From Streptomyces katrae (lineage in GTDB: Bacteria; Actinomycetota; Actinomycetes; Streptomycetales; Streptomycetaceae), in NCBI RefSeq assembly GCF_002028425.1, contig NZ_CP020042.1, positions 6,547,560 through 6,611,559 on the forward strand: 64,000 bases of DNA, read 5' to 3'. Of this stretch, positions 34,530 to 43,379 are shown piece after piece. A program made the position numbers and the translations under genes. Under the pieces are notes generated by a model. That model was not told the origin of the DNA. It was given only the letters and a program-made list of their open reading frames with translations, and searched no databases. Positions within the stretch are counted from its first letter, which is position 1; every line of letters starts with the position of its first letter.

Positions 34530-35719
34530 CGCGGGTCCCAGGTGACCGGGAGGCTCTTCACCCCGTAGATGTCGGCGCTCTCCGGGCGCAGACGGACCTC
34601 GTCGGCCGGTACGGCAAGGCGCAGCGTGGGGAAGCGGTCGAGCAGCGCGCGGAACGCCACCCGCATCTCCACACGGGCCAGTTGCTGGCCCAGGCACTGG
34701 TGGATGCCGTGGCTGAAGGCCAGGTGGCCGTCGTACGGCCGCCGGATGTCGAGCGCGTCGGGGTCCGTGAAGCGGGCGGGGTCGCGGTTGGCGGTGTTGA
34801 ACGACAGGACGACCGTCGTGCCCGCCTCGATGGTGTGGCCGCCCACCTCGACGTCCTCCAGCGCCGTCCGGTGGAAGGTCTTGGCGACGCTCAGGTACCG
34901 CAGCAGCTCCTCCACCGCCCCGTCGGTGAGCGAGGGGTCGTCGCGCAGGGCGGCCAGCTGCTCCGGGTTGCGCAGCAGGGCGAACGTGCCGAGGGAGAGC
35001 ATGTTCGCGGTGGTGTCGAAGCCGGCCGCCAGCAGGATGAGGCTGATCCCCTTGAGCTCCTCGTCCGTCAGATCGCTGTCGGTGAGCTCGCTCAGCACGT
35101 CGTCGGTGGGGTTCGCGCGCTTGGCCGCCACCAGGCGCGCGAGGTAGTCCTGGGTGGCGGTGTAGGCGGCGATCAGCTCCTCGTCGCTCACCTCCCCGCC
35201 CATGAAGGCGTCGATCTGCTCCTGGAAGGACGCACGGTCCTCGTAGGGCACGCCGAGGATCTCGCAGATCACGATGGTGGGGATCGGCTTGGCGAACGCG
35301 GTCACCAGGTCCGCCGAAGGCCCCGCCGCCTCCATGGCGTCCAGGCACTCGGAGGTGATCTGCTCGATGCGCTCGGTCAGCATCCGCATCCGCCGCACGG
35401 TGAACTTCCCCACCAGCGGCTTGCGGTAGCGGCTGTGCTGCGGCTCGTCCATCAGGAGGAACTCGCCCGGAGGAGCCGGAGGAAGCTCGAAGTCGACGAT
35501 GTTCATCAGCTCCTTGCGCGAGCTGAACCGGGAGTCCGCCAGGACCGACCGCACCAGGTCGTACCCGGTGATCAGCCAGCCGGGCTTCCCGCCGACGTGG
35601 GTGAAACGGCTGATCGGACCGTGCCGCTGGGCATCGCTCAGCTCGGCCGGCGGATCGAAGGGGCACCCGGACCGACGCTCCGTCGGCATCGCCTCGACGG
35701 TGTGCGGGGACTGGCTCAT
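34526..35719 (-). CDS. Cytochrome P450, CYP105-like
   Basis: A 397-residue soluble P450. The I helix LLAAGFDTTANML has the complete oxygen-activating AGxDTT. The ExxR is EELLRYL, and the haem loop FSHGIHQCLGQQLAR carries the Cys ligand near residue 345. The N-terminal CPFDPPAEL and general similarity suggest the CYP105/CYP107 clan of macrolide, xenobiotic or fatty-acid hydroxylases. GAGGA lies eight bases before ATG 35719. It is co-transcribed with a ferredoxin. The 200 bp upstream contains clustered TTGCA/TGCAA dyads, probably regulatory. Confidence 0.93.
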   Translation of the reverse strand: MSQSPHTVEAMPTERRSGCPFDPPAELSDAQRHGPISRFTHVGGKPGWLITGYDLVRSVLADSRFSSRKELMNIVDFELPPAPPGEFLLMDEPQHSRYRKPLVGKFTVRRMRMLTERIEQITSECLDAMEAAGPSADLVTAFAKPIPTIVICEILGVPYEDRASFQEQIDAFMGGEVSDEELIAAYTATQDYLARLVAAKRANPTDDVLSELTDSDLTDEELKGISLILLAAGFDTTANMLSLGTFALLRNPEQLAALRDDPSLTDGAVEELLRYLSVAKTFHRTALEDVEVGGHTIEAGTTVVLSFNTANRDPARFTDPDALDIRRPYDGHLAFSHGIHQCLGQQLARVEMRVAFRALLDRFPTLRLAVPADEVRLRPESADIYGVKSLPVTWDPR

Positions 35720-35770
35720 GAAGCGTTCCTCATCTCGCGATATGACGCGTTTGCTGTCCCTCGAAAGCTA

Positions 35771-35872
35771 CGTTGCATTCATCATGCAGTCAACGGATTG
35801 CAGGCATATGTGCAGGTAGAAGCCGGGAAATTGGTGCAATGGCCCTGCCGCCGAATGCAACGGTGCGTTGCA
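35771..35872. promoter_or_regulatory. Clustered TTGCA/TGCAA dyads upstream of the P450 gene
   Basis: Two related inverted repeats: CGTTGCAT-TCATC-ATGCA-gt-CAACG at 35771-35795 and TGCAACG-GTG-CGTTGCA at 35856-35872, plus single GATTGCAGG and GGTGCAAT half-sites between them. The second is perfect over 17 bp. This array in a 200 bp gene-free stretch is likely the binding region of a regulator of the P450-ferredoxin operon. Confidence 0.55.
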
Positions 35873-35920
35873 ACGGGTGGCGGTGAAGGCAATGGCCGGG
35901 CGCCGGGTGCCCGCGCGGTG

Positions 35921-36265
35921 TCAGCCGGCCGGCTCCAGGGGGAAGAGCTCGGCGGTGCCCGTCAGGTCGAGCAGTCGCAGCATCTGGTGGCTGGGAGCGG
36001 CCAGGCTGAGGGTGTGGCCGGCGCGCAGCGCGGCCTCGCGCGCCCGGAGCAGCGCGGTGAGCCCCGAGGAGTCGCAGAAGGACGAGTTGCTCAGGTCGAC
36101 GATCACCGCTGCCGCGGGCTCGGCCTGGGAGAGGGCCGCCGTGAGCCGGCTTTCGAGTTCGCCCGCGTGCCGGATGTCGATTTCACCGCTCACGTGGACG
36201 ACGACCGGCGTCCGCAAGCCGCCGTCCGCCCCGCGGTCCGCCCGTACGTCGAATTCGGCAGTCAT
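35921..36265 (-). CDS. STAS domain anti-sigma factor antagonist
   Basis: A 114-residue STAS protein. VVVHVSGEIDIRHAGELESRL and VIVDLSNSSFCDSSGLTALLRA follow the SpoIIAA/RsbV pattern; the phosphorylatable Ser is in FCDSSGLT (about residue 69). AGGAGG precedes ATG 36265 by seven bases. Such proteins bind RsbW-like kinases to free sigma factors. No kinase partner is adjacent; the HATPase at 43926 might be one. Confidence 0.88.
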   Translation of the reverse strand: MTAEFDVRADRGADGGLRTPVVVHVSGEIDIRHAGELESRLTAALSQAEPAAAVIVDLSNSSFCDSSGLTALLRAREAALRAGHTLSLAAPSHQMLRLLDLTGTAELFPLEPAG

Positions 36266-36388
36266 GTGAGGCCTCCTCACCCCCCTGGATGGCATCGCCG
36301 CCCGCCGGGGGCCGGCCCGTGGCCCGCACGCCGGCGTCGGAATCCGCCGCAGGGCTTCTGCCCGCGCGACAGGGGCCCATGCCGCCCG

Positions 36389-37150
36389 TCAGTGCTGCCT
36401 CATGGAGGACGGCGGCACGTCGAAAGCACGGGTGAAGGCGTACGAGAAGGCCGCCGGGGAGGCGTAGCCGAGCAGGACGGCGACCTCGGTCACGCTCTTG
36501 TGGCGCAGGAGGGGGATCGAGGCGAGCAGCCGGGCGCGGGACCGCCAGGCCGCGGGGCTCGTCCCCGTCGCCTGCCGGAAGCGCCGGGTCAGCATGCGCT
36601 CGCTCATGGCCGTGGCGCGCGCCCAGTCGGTGTTGCTCACCGACAGGCCGGGATCGGCGAGGTAGCCGCGGCACAGCGCGGAGAACGGCTCCTCGTGGGG
36701 GAGGGCCACGTACAGCGGGACTTCGGAGAGCGCGGCCGTCTCCAGCAGGACCAGCGCGATCAGCGCGCTGTCGCGGGCGTCCCCGGCGTAGTCCGCCTCC
36801 AGGTCTGCGGCGGCGAGCAGCAGCTCCCGCAGCAGCGGCGGGACCGCCACGACCCGGCAGGCCGCGGGCCACCACGGGACGGCGGACGGCTCCACGTAGA
36901 GGCTGGCCGTCCGGGTGTCCAGCATCCGCACCTGATGGCGGGTCCGGGGCGGGATGAGCACCGCCCGCTCGCCCGGAACGGTCCACGCCCCGTCGTCGGT
37001 CTCCACGAGCATGGTGCCGGTCGCGGCGTACAGGAGCTGCGCCCGGCGGTGCTCGTGCCAGGCGAGGAGGGTGTCCGGCGGGTAGTCCGTCGCGATCGGC
37101 AGCACCTCGGCGGGGAGGTGGTCGACCTGTCCGAGGGGCACGTTGCGCAT
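36389..37150 (-). CDS. AraC family transcriptional regulator
   Basis: A 253-residue regulator with an N-terminal cupin (TLLAWHEHRRAQLLYAATGTM, GERAVLIPPRTRHQV) and a C-terminal AraC HTH pair (MSERMLTRRFRQATGTSPA, SVTEVAVLLGYASPAAFSYAF). ATG 37150 follows a TAGGAT -10 box by six bases, so it looks leaderless. It is divergent from the TauE/SafE transporter, its probable target; the cupin may bind the transported anion or a related metabolite. Confidence 0.88.
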   Translation of the reverse strand: MRNVPLGQVDHLPAEVLPIATDYPPDTLLAWHEHRRAQLLYAATGTMLVETDDGAWTVPGERAVLIPPRTRHQVRMLDTRTASLYVEPSAVPWWPAACRVVAVPPLLRELLLAAADLEADYAGDARDSALIALVLLETAALSEVPLYVALPHEEPFSALCRGYLADPGLSVSNTDWARATAMSERMLTRRFRQATGTSPAAWRSRARLLASIPLLRHKSVTEVAVLLGYASPAAFSYAFTRAFDVPPSSMRQH

Positions 37151-37156
37151 GGCGGG

Positions 37157-37162
37157 ATCCTA
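37157..37162 (-). promoter_or_regulatory. -10 box of leaderless AraC-gene promoter
   Basis: The minus strand reads TAGGAT, six bases (cccgcc), then ATG 37150. Confidence 0.5.
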
Positions 37163-37232
37163 TGGCCGGAACTCGAAAGGACCGGGCCGACAGTCGATCG
37201 TCGGCGCGGGCCCTCTCGGCTGGACTGGGCCC

Positions 37233-38033
37233 ATGAGTGCTTTCGTTCTCGTCGTCGTCGGGGTCCTCACCGGGCTGACCACCGTGCTGTTCGGATTCGG
37301 AGGGGGTTTCGTCGCGGTCCCCGTCATCGTCTGGGCGGACGCCGCCGCGGGGCCGGCCGCGGCGGCCGTCGCGGTGGCGACCTCGGCCGTGGTGATGGTC
37401 GTCAACGCGGCGGTGGCCACCGCCGCCACGCCCCGTCCGGTCCTGAGGCATCTGCGGGGCACCGCCCCGCTGCTGGTCCTGCTCGGCGCCGGAGGGGTGG
37501 CCGGCGCGCTCGCCGCGGGCGCCGCGCCGGCCGGGCTGATCCACTGGGGGTTCGTGCTCTATCTGGCGGCCACCCTCGTCGACGTGCTCGCCCGCCCGGG
37601 GTTCCTGCGCCCGGACACCGCGGCCGCGGGGCGGCGGGGCGGGTTCGCGGTGTCCGCCGGGCTGGGGGTGCCCATCGGTGCGGTCGCCTCGTTCCTCGGC
37701 GTCGGCGGGAGCGTCATGACCGTGCCCCTGCTGCGGCGTTCGGGCCTCCCGATGCGCACCGCGGCGGCGCTGGCCAACCCCCTCACCGCCTGCGTCAGCG
37801 CCCCCGCGTGCGCGGTCTTCCTCAGCGCCCGCCACACGACCGGGGCCGGGGCGCCGGCGACGGCCGTCGGATCGGTCGACCTCGGCGCCGCCGCCCTGCT
37901 CCTCCTCGGAGCGGTCCCGGTCGTCCTCCTCCTGCGCCGCAGACCCCCGCGCATCACGGACCGGCTCCACGCCCGCGGGTACGTCGCCCTGCTCTGCCTG
38001 GTGCTGGCCGCCATGCTGGTCCGGACACCGTGA
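37233..38033 (+). CDS. TauE/SafE family sulfite/anion exporter
   Basis: A 266-residue protein with seven to eight membrane helices. The family repeat motif appears twice: TTVLFGFGGGFVAVPVIV (about residue 15) and ASFLGVGGSVMTVPLLRR (about 155), each with the GxGGGxxxVP-like pattern. Members export sulfite, sulfoacetate or other sulfonates or carry related anions. ATG 37233 is six bases from TGGACT, a weak -10; no Shine-Dalgarno sequence. Divergent from an AraC regulator. Confidence 0.88.
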   Translation: MSAFVLVVVGVLTGLTTVLFGFGGGFVAVPVIVWADAAAGPAAAAVAVATSAVVMVVNAAVATAATPRPVLRHLRGTAPLLVLLGAGGVAGALAAGAAPAGLIHWGFVLYLAATLVDVLARPGFLRPDTAAAGRRGGFAVSAGLGVPIGAVASFLGVGGSVMTVPLLRRSGLPMRTAAALANPLTACVSAPACAVFLSARHTTGAGAPATAVGSVDLGAAALLLLGAVPVVLLLRRRPPRITDRLHARGYVALLCLVLAAMLVRTP

Positions 38034-38075
38034 GGGCCGGATTTCGGTAATCGCTCGCTCCGGAAAAGTATGAAA

Positions 38076-38169
38076 GGACTCCTGCGATTTCGAGAATTCC
38101 GGGGGCTGGACGGGATTTCGCCAGGCAGGAGTCCCCGGATCCTTGGCATCTGCCGGTCCTTCCGGAATT
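38076..38169 (+). promoter_or_regulatory. Structured leader candidate upstream of the molbindin gene
   Basis: Two interleaved inverted repeats: GGACTCCTGC (38076-38085) with GCAGGAGTCC (38125-38134), and AATTCCGG (38095-38102) with CCGGAATT (38162-38169). They can form a pseudoknot or two alternative structures. The stretch 38034-38314 (281 bp) contains no gene. It could be the 5' leader of the molbindin gene or a terminator for the TauE gene. Confidence 0.35.
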
Positions 38170-38314
38170 GGCCCGCGGGACAGGGCTGTTCGGCTGGGGT
38201 ATGAGACCGGGTGCCTCCGCCGCCTTTCGGCGCCCTGTAATGTCGGCCGTAAGGCAGGTCACACCGGACCCGCATTTTCCGTCCCCGTTTTTCTCTTCAG
38301 TGAGGCGTGTGTTC

Positions 38315-38734
38315 ATGACCCTGTCCATCCGCAACCAGATCTCCGGCACCGTCACCTCGATCACGGCCGGCGAGGCCATGTCCTCGGTGAAGGTCCGCCT
38401 GGAGGGCGGTCAGGAAATCACCGCGGTGATCACCACCGATGCCGCCAAGGAGCTGGGTCTGGCCGAGGGCGCCGCGGTCAAGGCCCTGGTGAAGGCCACC
38501 GAGGTCTCCCTGGCCACCGGCGCCGTCTCCGGCGTCTCCATCCGCAACCAGATCCCCGGCACGGTCGTCGACGTGGCCGCCGGCCCGGCCATGGCCTCCG
38601 TGAAGGTCGACGTGAACGGCGGCGGCCTGACCGCCGCGATCACCGCCGACGCCGTGAAGGACCTCGGCCTCGCCGCCGGCACCTCCGTCGTCGCCCTGAT
38701 CAAGGCCACCGAGATCTCCCTCGCCGCCGCCTGA
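38315..38734 (+). CDS. Molbindin with two Mop/TOBE domains
   Basis: A 139-residue protein that is two tandem copies of a Mop domain (residues 1-70 and 73-139). Each begins SIRNQI-GTV and continues with SSVKVRLEGGQEITAVIT or ASVKVDVNGGGLTAAIT and ends in VKALVKATEVSL or VVALIKATEISL. Di-Mop proteins bind molybdate or tungstate in the cytoplasm, for storage or buffering. The window has two Mo-enzyme genes that would use such a pool. ATG 38315 is the family start; GTG 38309 in frame is possible. Confidence 0.9.
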   Translation: MTLSIRNQISGTVTSITAGEAMSSVKVRLEGGQEITAVITTDAAKELGLAEGAAVKALVKATEVSLATGAVSGVSIRNQIPGTVVDVAAGPAMASVKVDVNGGGLTAAITADAVKDLGLAAGTSVVALIKATEISLAAA

Positions 38735-38804
38735 TCCCCGTTCCGGCGGCCACGCTTCCTCCCGCGCCCGGTGACCGCACCGCCGGGCGCCCGGCGCGGG
38801 GGCG

Positions 38805-39374
38805 TCAGGCGTCGAGGGCGGTGATGATCTCGTCCGTGGTCCCGATCCGGCCGAGCCGGGGGAAGATCTTGCCGAAGGTGTGGGCGTGGGAGTCGGCGTC
38901 CGTGTCCGTGATGGCGTCCTCGGCGAAGGTCAGCTCGTAGCTGTGCTCCCAGGCCGAGCGGGCGGTGGATTCCACGCCGATGCTGGTGGAGATGCCGGCC
39001 AGCACGATCCCGGTGATGCCGCGGCGGCGCAGCTGCAGGTCGAGCTCGGTCCCGGTGAACGCGCCCCAGTGGCGCTTGGTGATCACGATGTCGCCGTCGG
39101 AGGCGAGCCCGGGAGGGAACGCGGAGAACGCGGCCGGCGGTGCGGCCGCCGGGCCGGGGCGCTCGGTGCGGCCGGAGGGCAGGTCACCGCCGTCGGGGGA
39201 CCAGGCGACCCTGACCAGGACGACCGGGAGCTGCCGGGCGCGGAAGGCCTCGGCGAGCCGGATCCCCTGCTCCAGGATCCGGTCGGCGGGGGTGACGGTG
39301 GGCAGGCCCAGGATGCCCTGCTGGAGGTCGATCAGGACCAGGGCGGTGTGGCGGTCGAGGCTGAGGCCGGACAT
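38805..39374 (-). CDS. Isochorismatase-like hydrolase without the nucleophilic Cys
   Basis: A 189-residue protein of the isochorismatase fold. ALVLIDLQQGILG gives the catalytic Asp (about 16) and ITKRHWGAFTGTELD the Lys (about 100). The next catalytic position, normally Cys in ATNICVES-type motifs, is Gly in ISTSIGVESTARSA (about 129). True isochorismatases such as EntB and PhzD likewise lack the Cys and use another mechanism, while nicotinamidases need it. So an amidase function is unlikely; a vinyl-ether hydrolase or unknown reaction is more likely. AGGAGT precedes ATG 39374. Confidence 0.82.
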   Translation of the reverse strand: MSGLSLDRHTALVLIDLQQGILGLPTVTPADRILEQGIRLAEAFRARQLPVVLVRVAWSPDGGDLPSGRTERPGPAAAPPAAFSAFPPGLASDGDIVITKRHWGAFTGTELDLQLRRRGITGIVLAGISTSIGVESTARSAWEHSYELTFAEDAITDTDADSHAHTFGKIFPRLGRIGTTDEIITALDA

Positions 39375-39591
39375 GGGTGACTCCTCGCTGGTTCGGCCCC
39401 GGTGGTCCGCCGGGGCGTGCGGTGCGTGCGGTGCGCCTGCCGTGCTGTGGTGTGCCGTGGGTCAGTCCTCGGCCGCCCCTCGCATACCGGTCAAACAGCC
39501 AAGCTGACAAGGCGTCGTCGCACGGGGTGCCCGGCAGGGTCCATGACCGTAGCGTGAGAGGGGGACCGGTCCCGCCCGTGGAGGGAGCGCC

Positions 39592-41424
39592 ATGCGCCGT
39601 CGCCGATATCCGCCGATCGGGGACCACGGGCTGATCGGGGACCTTCGGACCGCCGCGCTGGTCTCCTCCGAAGGGGTGATCGACTGGTTCTGCGCCCCGC
39701 GCTTCGACTCGCCCAGCCTGTTCGCCTCCCTCCTGGACCACGACCGCGGCGGACACTTCGCCATCGCGGCCGAGGCGCGTGACCCCGTCACCCGGCAGCT
39801 GTACCTGGCCGACACCGCCGTCCTCGTCACCCGGTTCATGACCGGGGAAGGGGTCGGCGAGGTCGTCGACTTCATGCCCCTGGGGGAGGCCGAGGCGCCC
39901 GCCGACCGGCACCGGATCATCCGCATCATGCGCGTCACCCGCGGCACCGTCCGGTTCCGGATCGACTGCCGGCCCGCCTTCGACTACGGGCGCGCCGGGC
40001 ACCACCTGGACGTGGAATCAGGCACGGCGCGGTTCGGCGGACCGGAGGTCTCGGCGTTCCTCCAGCTCAGCGGTCCGGCGCGGATGTGGCAGGACGGGAC
40101 GGGCGTACGAGGAGAGGCGGAGCTCGGGCAGGGCGGGCTCGCCGCGGCCGTGCTGACGGTCTGCCACGACCCCGCCACCGCGCCGCCCGAGCCGATGACC
40201 GAAGCCGAACTGCGCCGGGCGTTCCGTTCCACCTACGACCACTGGCACCGCTGGCTGAGCCGCAGCCGCTACCGAGGCCGCTGGCAGCAGATGGTCAACC
40301 GCTCCGCGATCACCCTCAAGCTCATGACGTACGCCCCGACGGGCGCCCCCGTGGCCGCCGTCACCATGGGCCTGCCCGAACGGGTCGGCGGGGAGCGGAA
40401 CTGGGACTACCGCTACACCTGGGTGCGCGATGCCTCGCTGTCGGTCAAGGCCCTGCTCGACCTGGGGCTCGAGGACGAGGCCGAGGCGTTCCGGCGCTGG
40501 CTGGGCGCCCGCGTGCACAGGGGCGGGACGGTGACCGGCGAGCCGCTGCAGATCATGTACCGGGTCGACGGCGACCCGCGTCTGGAGGAGCAGGTGCTCG
40601 GGCACCTGGAGGGGTACCGGGGGTCCGCACCCGTACGGCTCGGGAACGGGGCGGTCGGGCAGCTCCAGCTCGATATCTACGGCGAGGCCGTGTTCGCCCT
40701 CAGCCACGCCGCGGACCTGGCCCAGCTGGCCGGGTACGACGGCTGGCGGAACCTGAGCGACCTCCTCGACTGGCTGGCCCGCTCCTGGGACCGGCCCGAC
40801 GAGGGCATCTGGGAGACCCGCGGCGGCCGCCGCGACTTCACCTACAGCCGGCTGATGTGCTGGTCGGCCTTCGACCGGGGCATCCGGCTCGCGGCGGACC
40901 TGGCCCGCCCCGCCGACGTGGCCACCTGGACCGCCGCACGGGACGCCGTCTTCCACCAGATCATGGAACGGGGCTGGAGCGAGCGCCGCGGGGCCTTCGT
41001 CCAGCACTTCGACGGCGAGGTGCTGGACGCCGCCCTGCTGCTGATGCCCACGGTCGGCTTCATCTCCCCGAAGGACCGCCGCTGGCTGTCGACCCTCGAC
41101 GCGATCGAGGCGGAGCTGGTCTCCGACAGCCTGGTGCACCGCTACGACCCCGAGGAGTCGCCGGACGGACTGAGCGGCGACGAGGGCACGTTCTCCCTGT
41201 GCACCTTCCTGTACGTGGGCGCCCTCGCCCGCGCCGGCCGCCTCCCGGCGGCCCGGTACGCCTTCGACAAGATGCTCACGTACGCCAACCACGTCGGCCT
41301 GTTCGCCGAGGAGATCGGGCCGACCGGGGAGCAACTGGGCAACTTCCCGCAGGCGTTCACCCACCTCGCGCTCATCGCCGCGGCGCTCTCCCTGGACGAG
41401 GAGCTGGACCGCGCCGGATCCTGA
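39592..41424 (+). CDS. Glycoside hydrolase family 15 (trehalase/glucoamylase-like)
   Basis: A 610-residue enzyme. The N-terminal beta-sandwich (YPPIGDHGLIGDLRTAALVS, IDWFCAPRFDSPSLFASLL) and the (alpha/alpha)6 barrel with ERNWDYRYTWVRDASLSV, EGIWETRGGRRDFTYS and TGEQLGNFPQAFTHLAL are diagnostic of bacterial GH15. The Glu in GEQLGNFPQ is the predicted general base. Actinobacterial members of this length are often trehalases, others glucoamylases. There is no signal peptide, so it acts in the cytoplasm, perhaps on trehalose or maltodextrins. GGAGGGAG precedes ATG 39592. Confidence 0.88.
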   Translation: MRRRRYPPIGDHGLIGDLRTAALVSSEGVIDWFCAPRFDSPSLFASLLDHDRGGHFAIAAEARDPVTRQLYLADTAVLVTRFMTGEGVGEVVDFMPLGEAEAPADRHRIIRIMRVTRGTVRFRIDCRPAFDYGRAGHHLDVESGTARFGGPEVSAFLQLSGPARMWQDGTGVRGEAELGQGGLAAAVLTVCHDPATAPPEPMTEAELRRAFRSTYDHWHRWLSRSRYRGRWQQMVNRSAITLKLMTYAPTGAPVAAVTMGLPERVGGERNWDYRYTWVRDASLSVKALLDLGLEDEAEAFRRWLGARVHRGGTVTGEPLQIMYRVDGDPRLEEQVLGHLEGYRGSAPVRLGNGAVGQLQLDIYGEAVFALSHAADLAQLAGYDGWRNLSDLLDWLARSWDRPDEGIWETRGGRRDFTYSRLMCWSAFDRGIRLAADLARPADVATWTAARDAVFHQIMERGWSERRGAFVQHFDGEVLDAALLLMPTVGFISPKDRRWLSTLDAIEAELVSDSLVHRYDPEESPDGLSGDEGTFSLCTFLYVGALARAGRLPAARYAFDKMLTYANHVGLFAEEIGPTGEQLGNFPQAFTHLALIAAALSLDEELDRAGS

Positions 41425-41468
41425 GGCACCCTGTCGCGCCCCGCACCCGTTCCGCTACAGTGCGTGAT

Positions 41469-41505
41469 GCCCGTACCGGTCGAAAAACGGATGGACCGTA
41501 CGGGC
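41469..41505 (+). promoter_or_regulatory. Hairpin in the 5' leader of the ABC exporter gene
   Basis: GCCCGTAC (41469-41476) is repeated inverted at 41498-41505. A TACAGT -10-like box at 41455-41460 would place the RNA start near 41467, so the dyad would form at the very 5' end of the transcript, 63 bases before the start codon. It could be an RNA stabiliser or an operator. Confidence 0.35.
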
Positions 41506-41567
41506 GCCCTTGCGGAACACTGCGGAACCTTCTCTGACGGTCCGACACAGCAGGGTTGGTACGGGAA

Positions 41568-43379
41568 ATGCCAGAATCGTCCAAGAGTTCGCCGAGCAAG
41601 GGCTCGGTGTTCCTCGCACTCCGCTACTACGGCCGGGAGCTGGCCCGGCTCAAACGCTGGACCGCCCCCGCGATGCTGCTCCCGGCGCTGGGCAACATCG
41701 GCATCAACTACGTGGCGCCGCTGGTCGTCGCCAAACTCGTCGGGCGGATCGCGGACGGCGCCGCCACCCGCACGGGTGCCATGCTCCCCTACGTGGCCGG
41801 TTTCGCCGCCGTCCTCCTCCTCTCCGAGGGGATGTGGCGCCTGGGACTGCACTGCCTCAACCGGGTCGACGCCCTGGGCGTCGAGCGGCTGTACGTCATC
41901 GGTCTGGACGAACTCTTCGCCAAGGACGCCGCGTTCTTCCACGACAACTTCGCCGGCTCGCTCACCAAGCGGGTCCTGAGCTTCGCCTCCCGCTTCGAGG
42001 AGTTCGTCGACGCGCTCACCTTCAACGTCGTGGGGCGGCTGGTGCCGCTGGTCTTCGGGTCGGTGGTGCTCTGGCAGTACGATCCGCTGCTCGTCGTCGG
42101 GCTCCTGACGATGATCGTGGTGACCGCGCTGGGCGTGGCACCCCTGATCAGGCGCCGGCAGGCGCTGGTCGACCAGCGGGAGGAGGCGATCGCCCGGGTG
42201 TCGGGGCACGTCGCCGACAGCCTGATGAACATGGACACGGTGCGCGCGTTCGCCGCCGAGGAGCGCGAGGCCGCCGAACACCGCTCGCGGGTCGCGCAGT
42301 CGCGCCGGCTCATGCTGCGCTCCTGGGACTACGGAAACCTGCGCATCGACACCCTCGTCGCGCCGATGTCCGTGCTGACCAACGCGCTGGGCCTGTTCCT
42401 CGCCGTCGCGCTCGCCCGGAGCGGCCACGGGGTGGAGGGGGTCGTCGTCGCCTTCACCTACTACAGCAACGCCACCCGCATCATGTTCGAGTTCAACCAG
42501 ATCTACCGCCGTCTGGAGAGCTCGATGACGGAGGCCGCGCAGTTCACCGAACTGCTGCTGACCCCGCCGAAGGTGCTCGACCCGGTGTGCCCGGAACCGC
42601 TCCGGCCGCAGGCCTCCGACGTGTCCTTCGAAGGGGTGCGCTTCACCCACGCGGGCGGTACCGAGCCGCTCTTCGACGGCCTGGACCTGGCCGTCGCCGG
42701 CGGGTCGAAGATCGGCCTCGTCGGCCGGTCCGGCGGGGGCAAGACGACCCTCACCCGGCTGCTGCTGCGGATGACGGACATCGACGCCGGACGGATCCGG
42801 ATCGGCGGGCAGGACATCAGCCGGCTCTCCCAGAGCGATCTGCGCAGCCTGATCGGCTACGTGCCGCAGGACCCGGCCATGTTCCACCGCACCCTGCGCG
42901 AGAACATCGCCTTCGCCCGGCCGGACGCCACCGACGCCGAGATCCGCCGCGCGGCCGAGGCGGCGCACGTCACCGAGTTCGCCGACGCCCTCCCGGACGG
43001 CTTCGACACCATGGTCGGCGAGCGCGGGGTCAAGCTCTCGGGCGGGCAGCGCCAGCGGGTCGCCCTCGCCCGGGCCATCCTGCGCGACGCGCCGGTCCTG
43101 CTGCTCGACGAGGCGACCAGCGCGCTGGACTCCGAGAGCGAGCTCCTGGTCCAGGACGCGCTGTGGCGGCTCATGGAGGGCCGGACCGCCCTGGTGGTGG
43201 CGCACCGGCTGAGCACGGTCGCCACGATGGACCGCCTCGTCGTCCTCGACCGCGGCCGCATCGTGGAGCAGGGCACGCACCAGGAGCTGCTGGCCGCCGA
43301 GGGGGCCTACGCCAGGCTCTGGCAGCACCAGTCGGGCGGCTTCCTCGACGACGCCCCCGCACGGGCCGACCTGCTCTAG
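41568..43379 (+). CDS. ABC exporter, fused membrane and ATPase domains
   Basis: A 603-residue half-transporter. Residues about 30-330 hold six membrane helices of the type I exporter fold (RYYGRELARLKRWTAPAMLL, DNFAGSLTKRVLSFASRFEE). The nucleotide-binding domain has Walker A GRSGGGKTTLT (about 390), Q loop YVPQDPAMFH, signature LSGGQRQRVALARAI, Walker B VLLLDEATSALDSE and the His switch VVAHRLSTV. It probably works as a homodimer. The ATG at 41568 is chosen; GGTACGGGAA lies just upstream, and an in-frame TTG at 41556 is possible. Substrate unknown. Confidence 0.9.
   Translation: MPESSKSSPSKGSVFLALRYYGRELARLKRWTAPAMLLPALGNIGINYVAPLVVAKLVGRIADGAATRTGAMLPYVAGFAAVLLLSEGMWRLGLHCLNRVDALGVERLYVIGLDELFAKDAAFFHDNFAGSLTKRVLSFASRFEEFVDALTFNVVGRLVPLVFGSVVLWQYDPLLVVGLLTMIVVTALGVAPLIRRRQALVDQREEAIARVSGHVADSLMNMDTVRAFAAEEREAAEHRSRVAQSRRLMLRSWDYGNLRIDTLVAPMSVLTNALGLFLAVALARSGHGVEGVVVAFTYYSNATRIMFEFNQIYRRLESSMTEAAQFTELLLTPPKVLDPVCPEPLRPQASDVSFEGVRFTHAGGTEPLFDGLDLAVAGGSKIGLVGRSGGGKTTLTRLLLRMTDIDAGRIRIGGQDISRLSQSDLRSLIGYVPQDPAMFHRTLRENIAFARPDATDAEIRRAAEAAHVTEFADALPDGFDTMVGERGVKLSGGQRQRVALARAILRDAPVLLLDEATSALDSESELLVQDALWRLMEGRTALVVAHRLSTVATMDRLVVLDRGRIVEQGTHQELLAAEGAYARLWQHQSGGFLDDAPARADLL

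Noticed and set aside
34682..38050. 1122-codon plus-strand open frame
   Set aside because: It runs antisense to P450, STAS and AraC genes and out of frame through TauE; a GC artefact.
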